From the NCBI GenBank assembly GCA_000697055.1, contig JNDT01002287.1, forward strand, positions 62,001-126,000: a stretch of DNA of 64,000 bases. The letters run 5' to 3'. This document shows, one piece after another, positions 23,495 to 35,370 of the stretch. The notes beneath the pieces are model-generated. The model worked only from the letters and a program-made list of their open reading frames with translations, was not told the DNA's origin and did no database searches. Position numbers and translations under genes: made by a program. Position 1 is the first letter of the stretch; the number at the start of each line of letters is the position of its first letter. Origin of the DNA: Saksenaea vasiformis B4078. Lineage: Eukaryota; Mucoromycota; Mucoromycetes; Mucorales; Saksenaeaceae.

Positions 23495-24989
23495 TTACAT
23501 TTGTAGTTCAAACTCGTCACAGCTTAAGCCCAACATGACGTTGGGATCCAGCATGAATGAGTTGGCGATCACTTCTGTCCTTGTTTGCAGGGCAGCATGA
23601 TTGATGGAATGGAATGAAGAAGAAGAAAATAAGTGCTGATGTGGGTTCTGATCGTGCCGATCGTAATAGCTATATGACAATGAAGAAGGCGTTTCAAATC
23701 CAATTCCGTAAGGTATAGAGGAAGAAGAGGAAGAGCCGTAACTATTAGTTGATTCAGCTTGTCGTGATTGTGATTGTCCTATGATTAAAGCGGTTGATAA
23801 GGAAAAAAAAAGTTATTATGAATGCGTTTTACCTTCATTTCTTGAAGGATGGGATGGTACGACATGATAGTCATAGGTATTATTCTGTCGACCATAAATG
23901 CGTTCGCTTTGGCTTGGTTGTTGTTGTACTGTTGATGGTAAAAGGGAGGGGGGATGCATGGCTGTAAAGGACGACGAGCGGTATCGTTGACGGTCCATAT
24001 AATTTTCTAGGCCGTGTGATGCCGATGAATCCGTTATGGCGGAGGCGTGCGATGGTGAGGTAGTCGACATCATTGGTGGTGGGTCGGCTTTGCATGCGGG
24101 TGATGCCGAAAATGAAGGGGAGGTGCTACTCCGACTAACTCCACCATCAATAGAATTCCTTTGGGTCATCCACCATGACGACGGTTGCTGTGGCCAACCC
24201 AGTAACTCGGTATCGTGATAGGGGTGTGTCTTTTTTACAGTTGAGTTCCGCGTAACCTTTGTGCTGCTGCTTTTCCTAACTACACAGTGTTCAGAAAAAA
24301 GAAAAAAAAAGAAGTTGGATTCTAGACCAAATTAAACTCACCGTTTGGGGCTTCTTCATTTAGGAATAAAGGGATTCTGAAATTTTGACGTAACAAGAGT
24401 TCAGGTGAGATAGTGATGGATGCCAACTCTGGGATACTGGATGGTGTCGAGAGCTTGTCAGCGAGCACATCATCTTTGTTGTAATAGCTGATGAGATGTT
24501 GCTGCACGCCGTTGATCACGAGGGACATGGATTTTTTTATAAGCCCATCTTCTTTGAAGCGATAACTATTTTTTAACGATCCAACCAACGCTCGTTCTCT
24601 TCGACGTCGACTTGTAAGATCAGCACCCTTTCTTCTGTAAAAGTCTTCGTCATCTTCTGGATGACCTGCTTTATCCAGTTCACGATAAATCAAGAAATTG
24701 CCAAGGATACGTGAAGGACTCCAAACTAAACCGTCTGTCCAACGTTTGATACCTTTTTGTATGTGTGTGTTTTTTTTAGTTAAGTCTTAATATGAAAGCA
24801 TAAAGTTATTTCAATACCGCTTTCATTTTCATCAAAACAAAAGACAGCACCGCTTCTGACAAGTTGCCGTTCTTTTTCCTGGAGCCGTCTGTTGACACGG
24901 GGTAAAAGACCTTGCTTACAGGCTTCAAGTAATAATAATGAGTCTCTTGTGGTTTCCACGTAACCAAAAAATGTTTCAACCACCGACAT
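23495..24989 (-). CDS. Gti1/Pac2 family (WOPR) transcription regulator
   Basis: Four exons: 24989-24818, 24752-24342, 24279-23833, 23778-23495; 437 residues. The N-terminal WOPR box has both halves: ETFFGYVETTRDSLLLLEAC, GLLPRVNRRLQEKER, SGAVFCFDENESGIKRWTDG, WSPSRILGNFLIYREL, then YRFKEDGLIKKSMSL and QQHLISYYNKDDVL. The rest is Ser/Pro/Gln-rich and disordered, typical of an activation region. Relatives (Wor1, Ryp1, Sge1, Pac2, Gti1) are DNA-binding master regulators of morphology, sporulation or nutrient responses. A long pyrimidine-rich 5' region of about 1.2 kb precedes it, as often seen for developmental regulators. Family certain, role inferred. Confidence 0.94.
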
Positions 24990-26194
24990 TGATAGAAAGA
25001 AGCAAGATAGGGAAAAGAAAAAGGAAAAAGAAAAAGAAAGGTAAGTGATTCACTTGTTACAGTTTCCTTAAAAAATAAAATCTGATATTTTTCTTCTGTT
25101 TCGTATCATGCCCCGTCCGGAAAAGAGGAAGCCCTGACATCTCAACTTTTTCTCTTTTTTCCTCTTCTTCCTCTTTCTCTTCTTTTCTTAAACCCTATTC
25201 TCTCTCTTTCTCTCTGTGTGTGTAGCCATGGTGATCATTTTTTTCGTTGCTATTTATTTAAAAAGGACTTTGTTTCTTATTTCTTCTCGTATGTATATGT
25301 ACGTGTGTGCGCGCGCGGTAAACCATAACCATATATATCCTTTAACAGGACTTACCATTGGGGGAGCGAAGGAGTTTTGGGGGAGAAGGAAAATCAAAAC
25401 AACAGAAATTTGATCTTGTCACCAGGTCGGGGAGTTGAATAAGGGGGGGCGGAAGGGTTAAAAGAGGAAGAACAAGACATACATTATACATAGCATATAC
25501 AGATGGGCATAGAATGATGAAAAGAAAGCAAAGAGACGGATAAAAAATTCTACAAACTCACATGCTCACTTTATTCACCACGTGCATGCATGATCTATCT
25601 GCGCCTATTAGCTCATAAGCACCAATGTGACGAACTATGCTTCCCAAAGGCTCGTCATTGTTTGCTAAAATGAGACGTTTGACAACTGTATTATGAACGA
25701 ACAATAATCCGATCTTTCTCGATTCGTTTTAGTGTAATAAATAAATAGGAGAGTGTAGTAGAACGGTAAAAGCAAAAAGGACGATTGCAACTTGTAGAAC
25801 AGGCGGCATTGCTCAAATAAATGGATTTGTTACATATTACATGTGTGTGAGAGTGTGAAAGTTTGTCATTGGACTTGAACACGTCTATTTTTATTCCTTT
25901 TTTTTTTTTTGTGGATGTCTATCAAACTGATCCATTTTACGTATATAAAGCCTTTTTTTTTTCTGCATTCAGTCACATATGCATCTTAATGTGAGCACAA
26001 CTTGTTCTGTTGAAATTCAAGCCGAAACAGACTTATTATCATCAAACAAAACATCGGAATGAATCATAAAGGTGAGAGAGTTACATTTACCGAATAGACA
26101 CTAAACAGGAAAAAGAGAACTATTCCTTCAACGTATTTACAAAATGACAATTATAACAAAACATTTCTTCTCCTTTTTTTTTCTTTCCTTTCCT
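24990..26194. promoter_or_regulatory. Long upstream region of the Gti1/Pac2 gene and FOL1 3' flank
   Basis: 1.2 kb without genes. On the regulator's strand, the segment at 25000-25060 is T/C-rich and 25140-25220 A/G-rich. A CACGTG-like cacgtg occurs at 25579-25584. It plausibly holds the regulator's promoter and 5' leader. Confidence 0.35.
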
Positions 26195-28471
26195 TCATTT
26201 ACGTCGCCATACGGAATCACAGACTCTAGCAACTTCCCACATGGGCCGTACGTCATGGACACGTAAAACGTTCGCTCCCCCTGCAACACTGGCAGCCACT
26301 GCTCCCGCGGTTCCATACGACCGTTTGCCGCTGTCTTGTACGCCAGTAACTTTACCGATAAATTTCTTTCGGCTTGGTCCCATCAAAGATGGAAATCCTT
26401 CCAAAAGCGAATCGGGGCCCGACATCATCTCGTCCAGACGACGCAAAATTTCGAGATCTTGATCCGCTGTCTTTGCAAACCCAATACCCGGATCAACAAT
26501 GATATTCCATCGGTAGATGCCTGCTGCAATGGCTCGTTGAACAAGTAGATGAAGTTGACGGCTAATGTCTTGAATCACATCATTGTCCTCATACGTCGTA
26601 TTCTCTTTAGACATCATCGTTTTGGCATCTCCACGCATGTGCATCAAACAAACAGGAATCTTGTGTTTAGCCATGACCCCCAACATCGCAGGATCACGGG
26701 AACCACCACTGATATCGTTGATCATGGTTGCGCCAGCTTGTACAGCCGCTTCGGCAACTGATGCACGGAAGGTGTCGATCGAAATCGGAAGATCAAATCC
26801 CTTCTCACGTAGTTTCTTGATCACCGGTACCACACGTCGAATCTCCTCCTCTTCAGGAAGATTGTCATCAGCACCTGGCCTCGTTGACATTCCTCCAATA
26901 TCAATGATATCCGCTCCCTCGTCCCTCATTCGATCAGCTGCCTTCACAGCCTCATCCACATTTGCATAACTTCCGCCGTCTGAAAAACTGTCAGGCGTTG
27001 TGTTTAAAATACCCATGATATATGTCTTCTCATTCCAACGCCACAATTTCTGTTGCTGAATGGGGATGACCTTGTCAATCTTCAATGACCCACTTTCACT
27101 TTCAGCAGTGACTTTGAGTAGCTGCGATAAAAGTTGACCACACGTCTTGTAGAGCTTCGGATGCTCCAAGTCTTGTGCAATATTACACAGAGGCCACAGA
27201 ACAAATTCACGTTCATGCATCAATGCATGAGGGATCGTCAATTTTTCACTTTCCAATACAAGATCATTGTAGAACAAGATATCGAGATCAATTGGCCGAG
27301 GTCCGTTTCGGAAATTGGCTGTTCTTCCCAAAGCATTTTCAATGTACTTGAGCTTGTCCAAGAGCGAGTAGGGATCCAGGCATGTTGCAACCTTGCACAC
27401 AGCATTCATAAATGGCGGCTGCTCCGTATAGTACATGGGTGGCGTTTCATACAAGAAGCTAGTGTCAAGTACAACACAGCTTGCCTCCTTCTCCAACATA
27501 TCCAATGCCTGGTTGATATTATCAACCCGGTCGCCAACATTGGAGCCAAGTGCAATGTAAGAAGTCTGTGTGTAAGACGAAGGAACTTCTTTGGCTGAAC
27601 CTGCCTCGATTGCATGATGAGCAAAGAAATGACCAGCTTGCTTTTCCTCTTCCAAGACTCGTTTCAACCACGCACGATCCCGCGTCACCTCAATACCCGA
27701 CGCATCAGCAAATAGGATAGCACTCGGTTTCTCCAATCGGACGCGAATCTTGTTCACATGACACTTCTCCAGTGCAATACGAGCCACGGCTACTGCAAAT
27801 GCTTCTACCGTCTTGTAACCCGACTGCTCGATGTGACGCGTCAATGTGCGAACCATGGTACGCAGATGGTAAGACTTGTTTTCTTCCCATTCCGAAGCTT
27901 TGATGCCTAGCCGGGAAGGATAAATGGTCAAATTGATGATCACGACTTGCTTCTCTTCGCGTTCCCAAGGGTTTACGCCGATAATGGTCGACAAACGGAG
28001 ATCCTTTACAAACACCATATCGTCGCTACCAAGCCCGGACACATCGCCGAGTGTCTCCATGACCGACGTGTCTTCCGTAAAATCGGTCTTTGCTCTGCTC
28101 AATTGGACACCAGATGCAGCCGCGTGTAAAAGTGCTTTCGGCTGTTCCACTTTAACTGTCGTTCGTTGTGCACCAAAATGAACGCAGCATAACCGGACCA
28201 CGGCATGGGCCAAGGCCTCAAGAGACTTGAACGTACTCTTTTCGGTCAGCTTGGTAATACCTTTGGTAACATGGCCGTAATGAATGGAATTAGTGACATG
28301 ATCCGTATCACCAGCTGCCGTAATGTCTGTATACAACCAGACACTAATAACCACAGGCTGCGATTTCAGCCTTTGCCATGAATCAACCCCGGTAACATTC
28401 TTGAGAACAAGGTTCTTGATAAGAATTTTATCCAAATGCTCAGTTCCAGAATGCGCTGCTTCTTCCGCCAT
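26195..28471 (-). CDS. FOL1: Trifunctional folate enzyme: DHNA aldolase, HPPK, dihydropteroate synthase
   Basis: A single exon of 758 residues from the ATG at 28471; the frame stays open to an ATG at 28576, but MAEEAAHSG fits better. Domains: two FolB-like aldolase repeats (~15-125 and ~145-265), HPPK (~300-435: YIALGSNVGDR, FLYETPPM, FRNGPRPIDLDILFY) and dihydropteroate synthase (~480-755: IMGILNTTPDSFSDGG, IIDIGGMSTRPGA, PISIDTFRASVAEAAV, MINDISGG, CLMHMRG, IIVDPGIGFAKT, LMGPSRKKFIG, VLRVHDV). It makes dihydropteroate from dihydroneopterin and p-aminobenzoate in folate synthesis and is the sulfonamide target. The STRPGA loop, where resistance changes occur in other fungi, is intact. It is divergent from MST1. 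Confidence 0.97.
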   Translation of the reverse strand: MAEEAAHSGTEHLDKILIKNLVLKNVTGVDSWQRLKSQPVVISVWLYTDITAAGDTDHVTNSIHYGHVTKGITKLTEKSTFKSLEALAHAVVRLCCVHFGAQRTTVKVEQPKALLHAAASGVQLSRAKTDFTEDTSVMETLGDVSGLGSDDMVFVKDLRLSTIIGVNPWEREEKQVVIINLTIYPSRLGIKASEWEENKSYHLRTMVRTLTRHIEQSGYKTVEAFAVAVARIALEKCHVNKIRVRLEKPSAILFADASGIEVTRDRAWLKRVLEEEKQAGHFFAHHAIEAGSAKEVPSSYTQTSYIALGSNVGDRVDNINQALDMLEKEASCVVLDTSFLYETPPMYYTEQPPFMNAVCKVATCLDPYSLLDKLKYIENALGRTANFRNGPRPIDLDILFYNDLVLESEKLTIPHALMHEREFVLWPLCNIAQDLEHPKLYKTCGQLLSQLLKVTAESESGSLKIDKVIPIQQQKLWRWNEKTYIMGILNTTPDSFSDGGSYANVDEAVKAADRMRDEGADIIDIGGMSTRPGADDNLPEEEEIRRVVPVIKKLREKGFDLPISIDTFRASVAEAAVQAGATMINDISGGSRDPAMLGVMAKHKIPVCLMHMRGDAKTMMSKENTTYEDNDVIQDISRQLHLLVQRAIAAGIYRWNIIVDPGIGFAKTADQDLEILRRLDEMMSGPDSLLEGFPSLMGPSRKKFIGKVTGVQDSGKRSYGTAGAVAASVAGGANVLRVHDVRPMWEVARVCDSVWRRK

Positions 28472-29703
28472 GTTTGCACAGAACAAAGGGTATAGGCAAT
28501 AGAGGAAAAGAGATTGTGTAACGACAATGTCGTGACTGATAGCAAGATCTTTTTCTGATCGCAGATTTTCCTGCATCTTCCCTATGCCCTGTGATTGGAC
28601 GATGTTTTACACTGAGTATCAACCTCTTGTGTTCAGATTTCTGCAGAATAAATCAGCCAATGAAGTTGAACATGGCACAACGAAATAGATGAACTAGTTG
28701 TTGTATCAAACAATTGTTCCTCAATCCAGTACATCATGTCAGTTACTATATCATATACGTTCCTTCTGTTCTCTCCATTATAACCTGCGTTCATACCGGA
28801 AAGCTTCCTGCAGCGTCGGAAATCTCTCGCTCTTTGCTATCCAACGTTGTTCAAAAGGATACTCAAAAATCTACGTAATGAGTTAGTCGGTGATTTATAG
28901 TGCTGAATGATTTACGTGAGACAGGAGCCATCTTTATACCTAAATATTGAGATATTCCCTCTGTTTATTTGCGATTTGCGTCGTACGCAAGATTGATACT
29001 GGTGCTTCACATTGAAGGAAGAAGGCATGCATGTCTGTAAAAGGTGATCTTTTGGGTAAGCCTCATACTTTTATCTCCAGAAAAGGATCGCGGAACCTGC
29101 AATTGATCCTTATCAGCTCGTATTTTATTAATGGTGTGTCTGGCATCATCATCATGACAAGCATAAACGCCGACATTACTTTTGCTGTTGTAATAATGTC
29201 CTTGATCAATAACGAGGCTTACCTTCCGGATGCTTGTGTGTGCACGACAGTTTTTCCACTTGAGACAGTTTTAATCGTATTTGGATAAATAACAGCTCAG
29301 ATTCAGAGAACACTGTTAGAGGGATATTTGGCTATTCACCTTTTAGCATGTTTAGATGAAAGATACACGTATCTACTTTGTGCTCGGTGGGTTTAACATT
29401 GTTGAACAAGCGTTACTCACCATTTTTATTGTAAGGCCTCTTCTTCATTTCTTTCGATTCTGTCTGTTCTTTTTTCCACTTTATTCCACTGCGTTTTATC
29501 AATTTTTTTTTGCCTTTTTTTTCCCAATTTTTCTTTGTAATATATTGCAAACCTCAACAGCCAATTTGGTAAACCTGTAGGATCTGAACGATGAAAAATT
29601 CATGCATTGCAAGCTCCCGGGTTCGGGGATCAGGTGTGACTTGCAAAAAAAATGGACAGGACTTGCCACAATCGGGCCCTGGCCCAACGAGAGACACAGT
29701 TTG
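28472..29703. other. Divergent intergenic region between FOL1 and MST1
   Basis: About 1.2 kb with no supported gene. The T-rich tract near 29460-29540 precedes the MST1 start. Short frames at 28698-29580 have no support. Confidence 0.4.
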
Positions 29704-31227
29704 ATGCTTACTCGAAATATCACTCGCTCATTCAGGGCGATAGCGCGTAAGTAATGCTATTACTTTTCTCTATAACCATTCGCTAAATGTAGACACTTGC
29801 TTACAGGTTCAAACTACCGCAGTGTAGGCATCGCAACACGTCAATTCCACCAGAGCCATGCCTTTTGCAACCAAGGGAAGACCGAAAGCGTTGCCACAGC
29901 TACTGATGCTGAGGCAAACGATCTTGATCACCGTACAATCGGCAAGGCGCAGTCTCTCTTTATGATTCATCCTCATAGCCCTGGTTCTATCTTTATGCTG
30001 CCTCATGGCACACGCATTGTGCAGAAGCTACAGGACTTCTTACGCAAGGAGTACGCTCATTTTGGTTATGAAGAAGTGATGACACCATTAATCTACAAGA
30101 AAGATCTGTGGGAGACAAGTGGTCATTGGCAAAACTATATGGAGGACATGTTTATGGTTCGCAGTGGACGTGAACATGTCGGATGTCACCATGGAGAAGA
30201 TGAGGACGGAACAAGCGTTTATGGTCTCAAGCCAATGAATTGTCCAGGTCACTGCTTAATTTTTGACAGCACGCCAAAATCCTACAGAGAATTGCCAATC
30301 CGACTTGCAGATTTTAGTCCTCTTCACCGGTAAGTTCGGTGCAAGGAGAAGATGGGAAATATAACCGTTGTCCTATTATTTAGCAATGAGGCTTCCGGTG
30401 CTCTCACTGGTCTTACACGTGTTAGACGTTTCCACCAAGATGACGCCCATATTTTCTGTACCGAAGAGCAGATTGCATCAGAGATTACCTCGTGTTTGAA
30501 CTTTGTCGATCGTGTCTACAACGCTTTCCGATTCCCTCATTACGATCTCACGTTATCTACTCGACCAGAGAGCAATTATATCGGTAGTCTCGAAGAATGG
30601 AATCATGCTGAGGATGCTCTGAAGCAGGCTTTGGACTCCACATCGCGCCCGTGGTCCATTAAGGAAGGAGATGGCGCGTTCTATGGACCAAAGATCGATA
30701 TCATGGTTAAGGACTCCAGCGGTCGATCTCATCAGACAGCCACCATCCAGCTTGATTTCCAGCTTCCACAACGATTTGACTTGAAATATGCCGATGAGAA
30801 CGATCAATTCAAAACACCAGTAATCATTCATCGTGCCATCCTGGGTTCCGTCGAACGGATGATGGCTATCCTGATAGAACATACCTCTGGCAAATGGCCT
30901 TTCTGGCTCAGCCCCAGACAAGGTATGGTCATGCCAGTTGCCACTCAATTTTCAGACTACGCTGCCAAGGTTGCAAAGACCTTATCGTTGGGCGATGGCA
31001 CGGAAGATCGCTACTATGTAGATGTCGATACCTCCCCACGCGATCGCTTGAACAAGAAAATCCGACTTGCTCAGCAACAGCGTTATAATTTTATCTTCGT
31101 CGTCGGTCAAAAAGAACAGGACACTGGTACCGTGAATGTGAGAACACGCGACGGAGAAATCTTGGGAACCAAGACTCTGGAAGAGGTCCGCGAAATGTTT
31201 TCCGACCTCAACTCAAAACTAGCATAG
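29704..31227 (+). CDS. MST1: Mitochondrial threonyl-tRNA synthetase
   Basis: Three exons: 29704-29746, 29807-30329, 30384-31227; 469 residues, like yeast Mst1 (462). A basic presequence (MLTRNITRSFRAIAR) suggests mitochondrial import. The catalytic core is class II: PGSIFMLPHGTRIVQKLQDF (motif 1), MNCPGHC with the zinc Cys, LHRNEASGALTGLTRVRRF (motif 2), FHQDDAHIFC with a zinc His, and VIHRAILGSVERMMAILIEH with the third ligand and motif 3. The C-terminal HGTP anticodon-binding domain follows (DVDTSPRDRLNKKIR, FIFVVGQKEQD). There is no TGS or N-terminal editing domain, as expected for the mitochondrial form. It converges on the RFC gene with about 80 bp between stop codons. Confidence 0.96.
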
Positions 31228-31309
31228 AAAAGAAATGATTGTGTATATATTGTCGCAAAAGAAAAAAAAAAGAATGATAGAGGAAAACATGATAGTATTA
31301 ATTTTGTGT

Positions 31310-32775
31310 TTACAGTGTTGAATTGTTCGCAATGGACGCGATATTTAGTACCAAAGATAACAGTTGCAAATGTTGGTCTGCCCCACTGATAAGAGAGAAA
31401 TCTGTCTCACCCAAGATCTGCGAAATCTGGGATTTTTGCAACGTAGTCAAGTCTTCGTTCTGCACAATTCGCTCATGTAGCTGCAACCCAAAAATCAGCC
31501 ATCATGATAGGACCCAGTGTTTCTTCTTACCTTTGTTAAAATAAATTCTGCAGAATAACCTTGGAGTATAACAGATTCGATTGCGCTTGCAATTTCCTTG
31601 TGATCATTCGTTTTCCATGCATCGATGATCGTCGTTGTCACGCTATCAGGAACCGTCTAAAATAAAATGAGTGACACGACTTCTCGTAAGAAAAAGGGCA
31701 CTTACGCCTGCCGTTTCATTGATCACGTCGGCTGTGATGCTCTCTCCTTGTGGAACGTTCGATGCTATCTGTAGAATCATAATAGCTCTACGGAGATCAC
31801 CATTACTTGCCGCAAACAGAGCTTCCATTGCCTAAGGGAGACCATGTGTTTAACTCTGATTTGCAGCAATTTTTAGTGATACTTACTCCAGGTGCAAGGG
31901 TAACGTTTTCCTCCTTGCAAATCATGTCAATCCGCGCCTTGAGTTCATCAACTGGTAAAGATTTGAATCGGAACTTGGCACAACGAGACGTAATAGGGTC
32001 AATGATACTGGATACCAGTTGAGCAACGACCTGTATATAAAACTCAATAGTTATACATACCGGCTTACGTAGTTGCAGATGATACAGAAGCGTGTAGTCT
32101 TTGAGTACGTTTCCATTGTTCGGCGCAGAGCCGACTGCGCATCCTTTGTCATGGAATCGGCTTCATCAAGAATGACAATTTTGTATGGTGGACAGGGATA
32201 TCCGCTATTGATAACGCAATTCAGGTTTTGCTCTTTTTTTCTTGATTAGTCGCCTCTTACCTCACTTTCTGGTGAGCTGTCGTACGCGAGAAATTCTTCA
32301 CTTTCTCGCGAATGACTTGGATACCACGATCGTCGGAAGCATTTAGTTCGAGTATACGTGTCTTAATCAGTGTAGGACTGATGTTCTGTTAGGACAGGTT
32401 ATAGCAAAACTTTTCGTACCCATAGAGTTCTCGAGCTAACGCCAATATCGTTGATGTCTTTCCTGTACCAGGAGGGCCGTAGAAAAGTAAATGCGGGAGC
32501 TGTTGCAATTCATGAGTTCTAGAAAACATCAATTGCGTCCTTTACGTTATCTGACTGGAGAGCATGCTTCAAGACAACGACTGCTTGTTCCTGCGAGGCG
32601 ATTTCGTCCATGGTTTTGGGTCGACTATATCGGACAGATGCTGATTAAACCCTATTCGTTTGAACCGCTCTGGTAAAGCATACTATTTCTCGATCCACGG
32701 CCTTGTTGCTTCTATCTCTTGAACCTTTTTCTTTGCTCCATTGTTTTCGGCAGAACGAGGCTGAAAGAAATTCAT
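31310..32775 (-). CDS. RFC2: Replication factor C small subunit (yeast Rfc2 / human RFC4)
   Basis: Nine exons: 32775-32684, 32624-32546, 32499-32420, 32377-32261, 32204-32069, 32030-31887, 31831-31706, 31656-31531, 31480-31310; 356 residues (yeast Rfc2 is 353). This AAA+ clamp-loader subunit loads PCNA onto primed DNA. Visible motifs: [14 protein letters not shown] (RFC box II), [20 protein letters not shown] (Walker A), [22 protein letters not shown] (Walker B), [20 protein letters not shown], then the SRC motif in [12 protein letters not shown] and SNGDLRRAI. The Rfc2/RFC4 assignment rests on the linker and C-terminus (DQHLQLLSL). Exon 6 starts [12 protein letters not shown], four residues longer than usual, so that acceptor is the least certain. 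Confidence 0.95.
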
Positions 32776-33348
32776 GACGATCAGTTGTATCAAATCGCGC
32801 TGCACGCGTTCCCGCAAAGCGCGACCTTTCTGCCAATCTCAGAATTGATGACGTTTTGCGTTCGAGGAACGTCGCGGGGATTGAATTGGAACTAGCTATA
32901 CGTACCCATTTTGTGCACCCCTCTCCTCGGAATAGGACATAGTTCGAGATGTTGGCTGTCCTTGTTTTCAAAAGTATCCAGTTTGGTGGAGATCTGAGAG
33001 TAACTATGCTTACACCAGACACGTGGCTAAATCCAATCCCGTGTCGCTGCTCTTGACGATACATGTTGATTCGTATCAATTATCTGTAATAGTAGCGCGT
33101 GATCTGAGGTTGCGCAGACGTTCTTTCGAACAGTTATTGCACTGATCGCGTCACGTTCGCGTGCAATCTTTCGATGAAGTTACGTTGCATCAACAATAGG
33201 GAAAGAGCCCAGTATCAGCTTTTCGCTTGTAGCAACTCTGCTGGTGGCTGATATCAATATCGATAATATACATGCTGTACACGAGGAATCTGAAAGCAAA
33301 AACTGTGGTAAAAACATATCGACTACTACTTCTAACAGATGAAAGATT
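32776..33348. other. Intergenic
   Basis: This holds the promoter of the RFC gene and the 3' flank of the Sel1 gene. No further gene is seen. Confidence 0.4.
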
Positions 33349-35224
33349 TCAATCGAAAGGATCTATTCTACATAGCTTCTGATACATCAATTCGCTTTTT
33401 GGATAGGAATCTATGGCTTCCATGTCTGCTTTCTTAAACATCATACGCGCTCTTCTAAGGTCTTTGTCTACACCTATGCCATACATATACATGATTCCAA
33501 GGTTATATAAACCGTCTGCATCCTTCTGTTCAGCTGCCTTCCTGAACCACTCAAACGATTTGGAATAGCTTCGATCAACCCCTCGTCCACTTTTGTACAG
33601 CAATGCGACCTCGACTTGCGCATACTCATTCCCTTGCTTTGCTGCTTTCATAAACCACTCAAAGGCTTTTGTGTAGTCTTGCTCTACGCCATTGCCCTCT
33701 TTATACAAAACTGCTAGTTTGTATTGCGCCCTGTCATTGCTCTGCTCGGCTGCTTTCCGGTACCATTCGGCTGCTTTTGCATGGTTTTTGTCTACCATTT
33801 GTCCTTCATAGTACATATATCCCATATGAAGTTGTGCTTCGTCGTAACCTAGGTCTGCTGCTTTCATATACCACTCAAAAGCTTTCGAGTAGTCTTGGTC
33901 TAGACTGTATCCGCACTCGTACGAAGACCCGAGATTGAATTGCGCGTAGACATTGTTCTGTTCGGCTGCTTTTCTATACCATTCGATCGCCTTGACGGAA
34001 TCGTAGTCTACTCCTTGTCCATGGTCGTACATGCATCCTATCGCTTCTTGTGCACTCGGAAGACCTTGCTCTGCTGCTTTTCTATACCATTCGACCGCTT
34101 TGACGAAATCGTAGTCTACTCCATGTCCATAGTGGTACATGCGTCCTATCGCTTGTTGTGCACTCGCGTAACCCTGTTCTGCTGCTTTCATCAACCACTC
34201 AAAGGCCTTTGTATAGTCCTGTTCCACGCCTGTGCCCTTTTTGTACGATAGTCCAATGTTGTACTGTGCACAGGCATTGTTTTGCTCGGACGCTTTTTTG
34301 TACCACTCGACTGCTTTGACGCAATCTTGATCCACGCCATATCCATGGTCGTACATATAACCTACAGCATTTTTGGCCGTCGCGTGATTTTGGTCAACTG
34401 CTTTCATGAGCCATTTCAGCGCTGTAGTATAATCCTGATCTACACCGTTGCCATCGATATACATGTCACCAAGTCGCCACTGAGCATGAGCGTCTCCTAG
34501 CTCAGCTGCTTTTTTGTACCATTCCACCGCGTTTATGTAATCCTGATCCACCCCTTGACCTTCGTAGTACATATCTCCAATGGCAGTCTGTGCAGATGCA
34601 TGGTTTTGATCTGTTGCTCTTTCTAACCATTCAAGCGCTTGTGTACGATCTTGTTGTACACCTAAGCCATCCTTGTATAGAAGTCCCAGGTCATATTGTG
34701 CCTTGGAGTTTTTCTGGTAAGCGGACTTTTTCAACCATTCAAAAGCTTGAGAATAATTTTTTTCCACTCCTTCACCATCCTTAAATGCCATTCCAACGCG
34801 ATACTGTGCCTCGATATGGTCTTCATTGGCTGCTTCCTTGAACCATTTGAATGCTTCCACGCGGTCCTGGTTTACCACTTCTCCATCCGCGTACATTGTC
34901 CCAATTCTGTACTGTGCAGCGGCGTCTCCTTTGGTAGCAGCTTCTTTCAATGCTTCGAATACTTCAGTTCTGTCTTGTTGTACATCTGTATGCTTATCTT
35001 GTAGCGATATTTGATTTCCCTGGAAGAGGTAGTGATGAGCAAACTATAACGGAGAATTCGTAAGTACCTTCAAAGAAGACATATTCTGGTTTCCAGAATC
35101 CATAATTATGGCGAAAAGGAATGAACGGGGTTACCCGATAGGGTGCCATACTTAAAAGGTTTACAGCTGTGGCGTAGTTATTGCTGCGCGGTGGCACCGT
35201 ACCCGGGGACGTTTGAGGAAACAT
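33349..35224 (-). CDS. Sel1-repeat protein with 14 tandem repeats
   Basis: The main exon (about 35010 down to 33349) encodes 14 consecutive 36-residue Sel1 repeats of the form AQYxLGxMYxxGxGVxxDYxKAxEWxxKAAEQ, visible as ~108-bp tandem repeats. Sel1 repeats stack as alpha-solenoids and scaffold protein complexes, often in signalling or ER quality control. There is no suitable ATG within the repeats. An upstream frame starting at the ATG at 35224 (MFPQTSPGTVPPRSNNY) is the probable first exon, but its best donor (gtactt, ~35066) is out of phase with the next exon; a gtcttc donor at ~35077 would join in phase through a very short intron. The N-terminus is therefore unresolved. It lies head-to-tail with the MACPF/Sel1 gene, about 150 bp apart. 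Confidence 0.8.
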
Positions 35225-35370
35225 GCTCCACCGGAGTTTACTTCAAAGGTTATAGACAGACCGTGACCACAGGCACTGAGGGAAATGTATCTCTTCCTTT
35301 TTCTCGGATTACATGACACAATGTCAAAAACAAACGGAATATAAAAACCGAGAAAATTAAGTCAACTATT

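Noticed and set aside
26241..28181. Plus-strand frames of 70-154 codons
   Set aside because: Shadows of the single-exon FOL1 gene.
33349..34950. 108-bp tandem repeats considered as a minisatellite or CRISPR-like array
   Set aside because: The units are diverged and each encodes one 36-residue Sel1 repeat; no spacer structure, and the genome is eukaryotic.
33669..35014. Repetitive plus-strand frames with Cys/Phe/Leu-rich text
   Set aside because: Antisense of the 14-repeat Sel1 gene.
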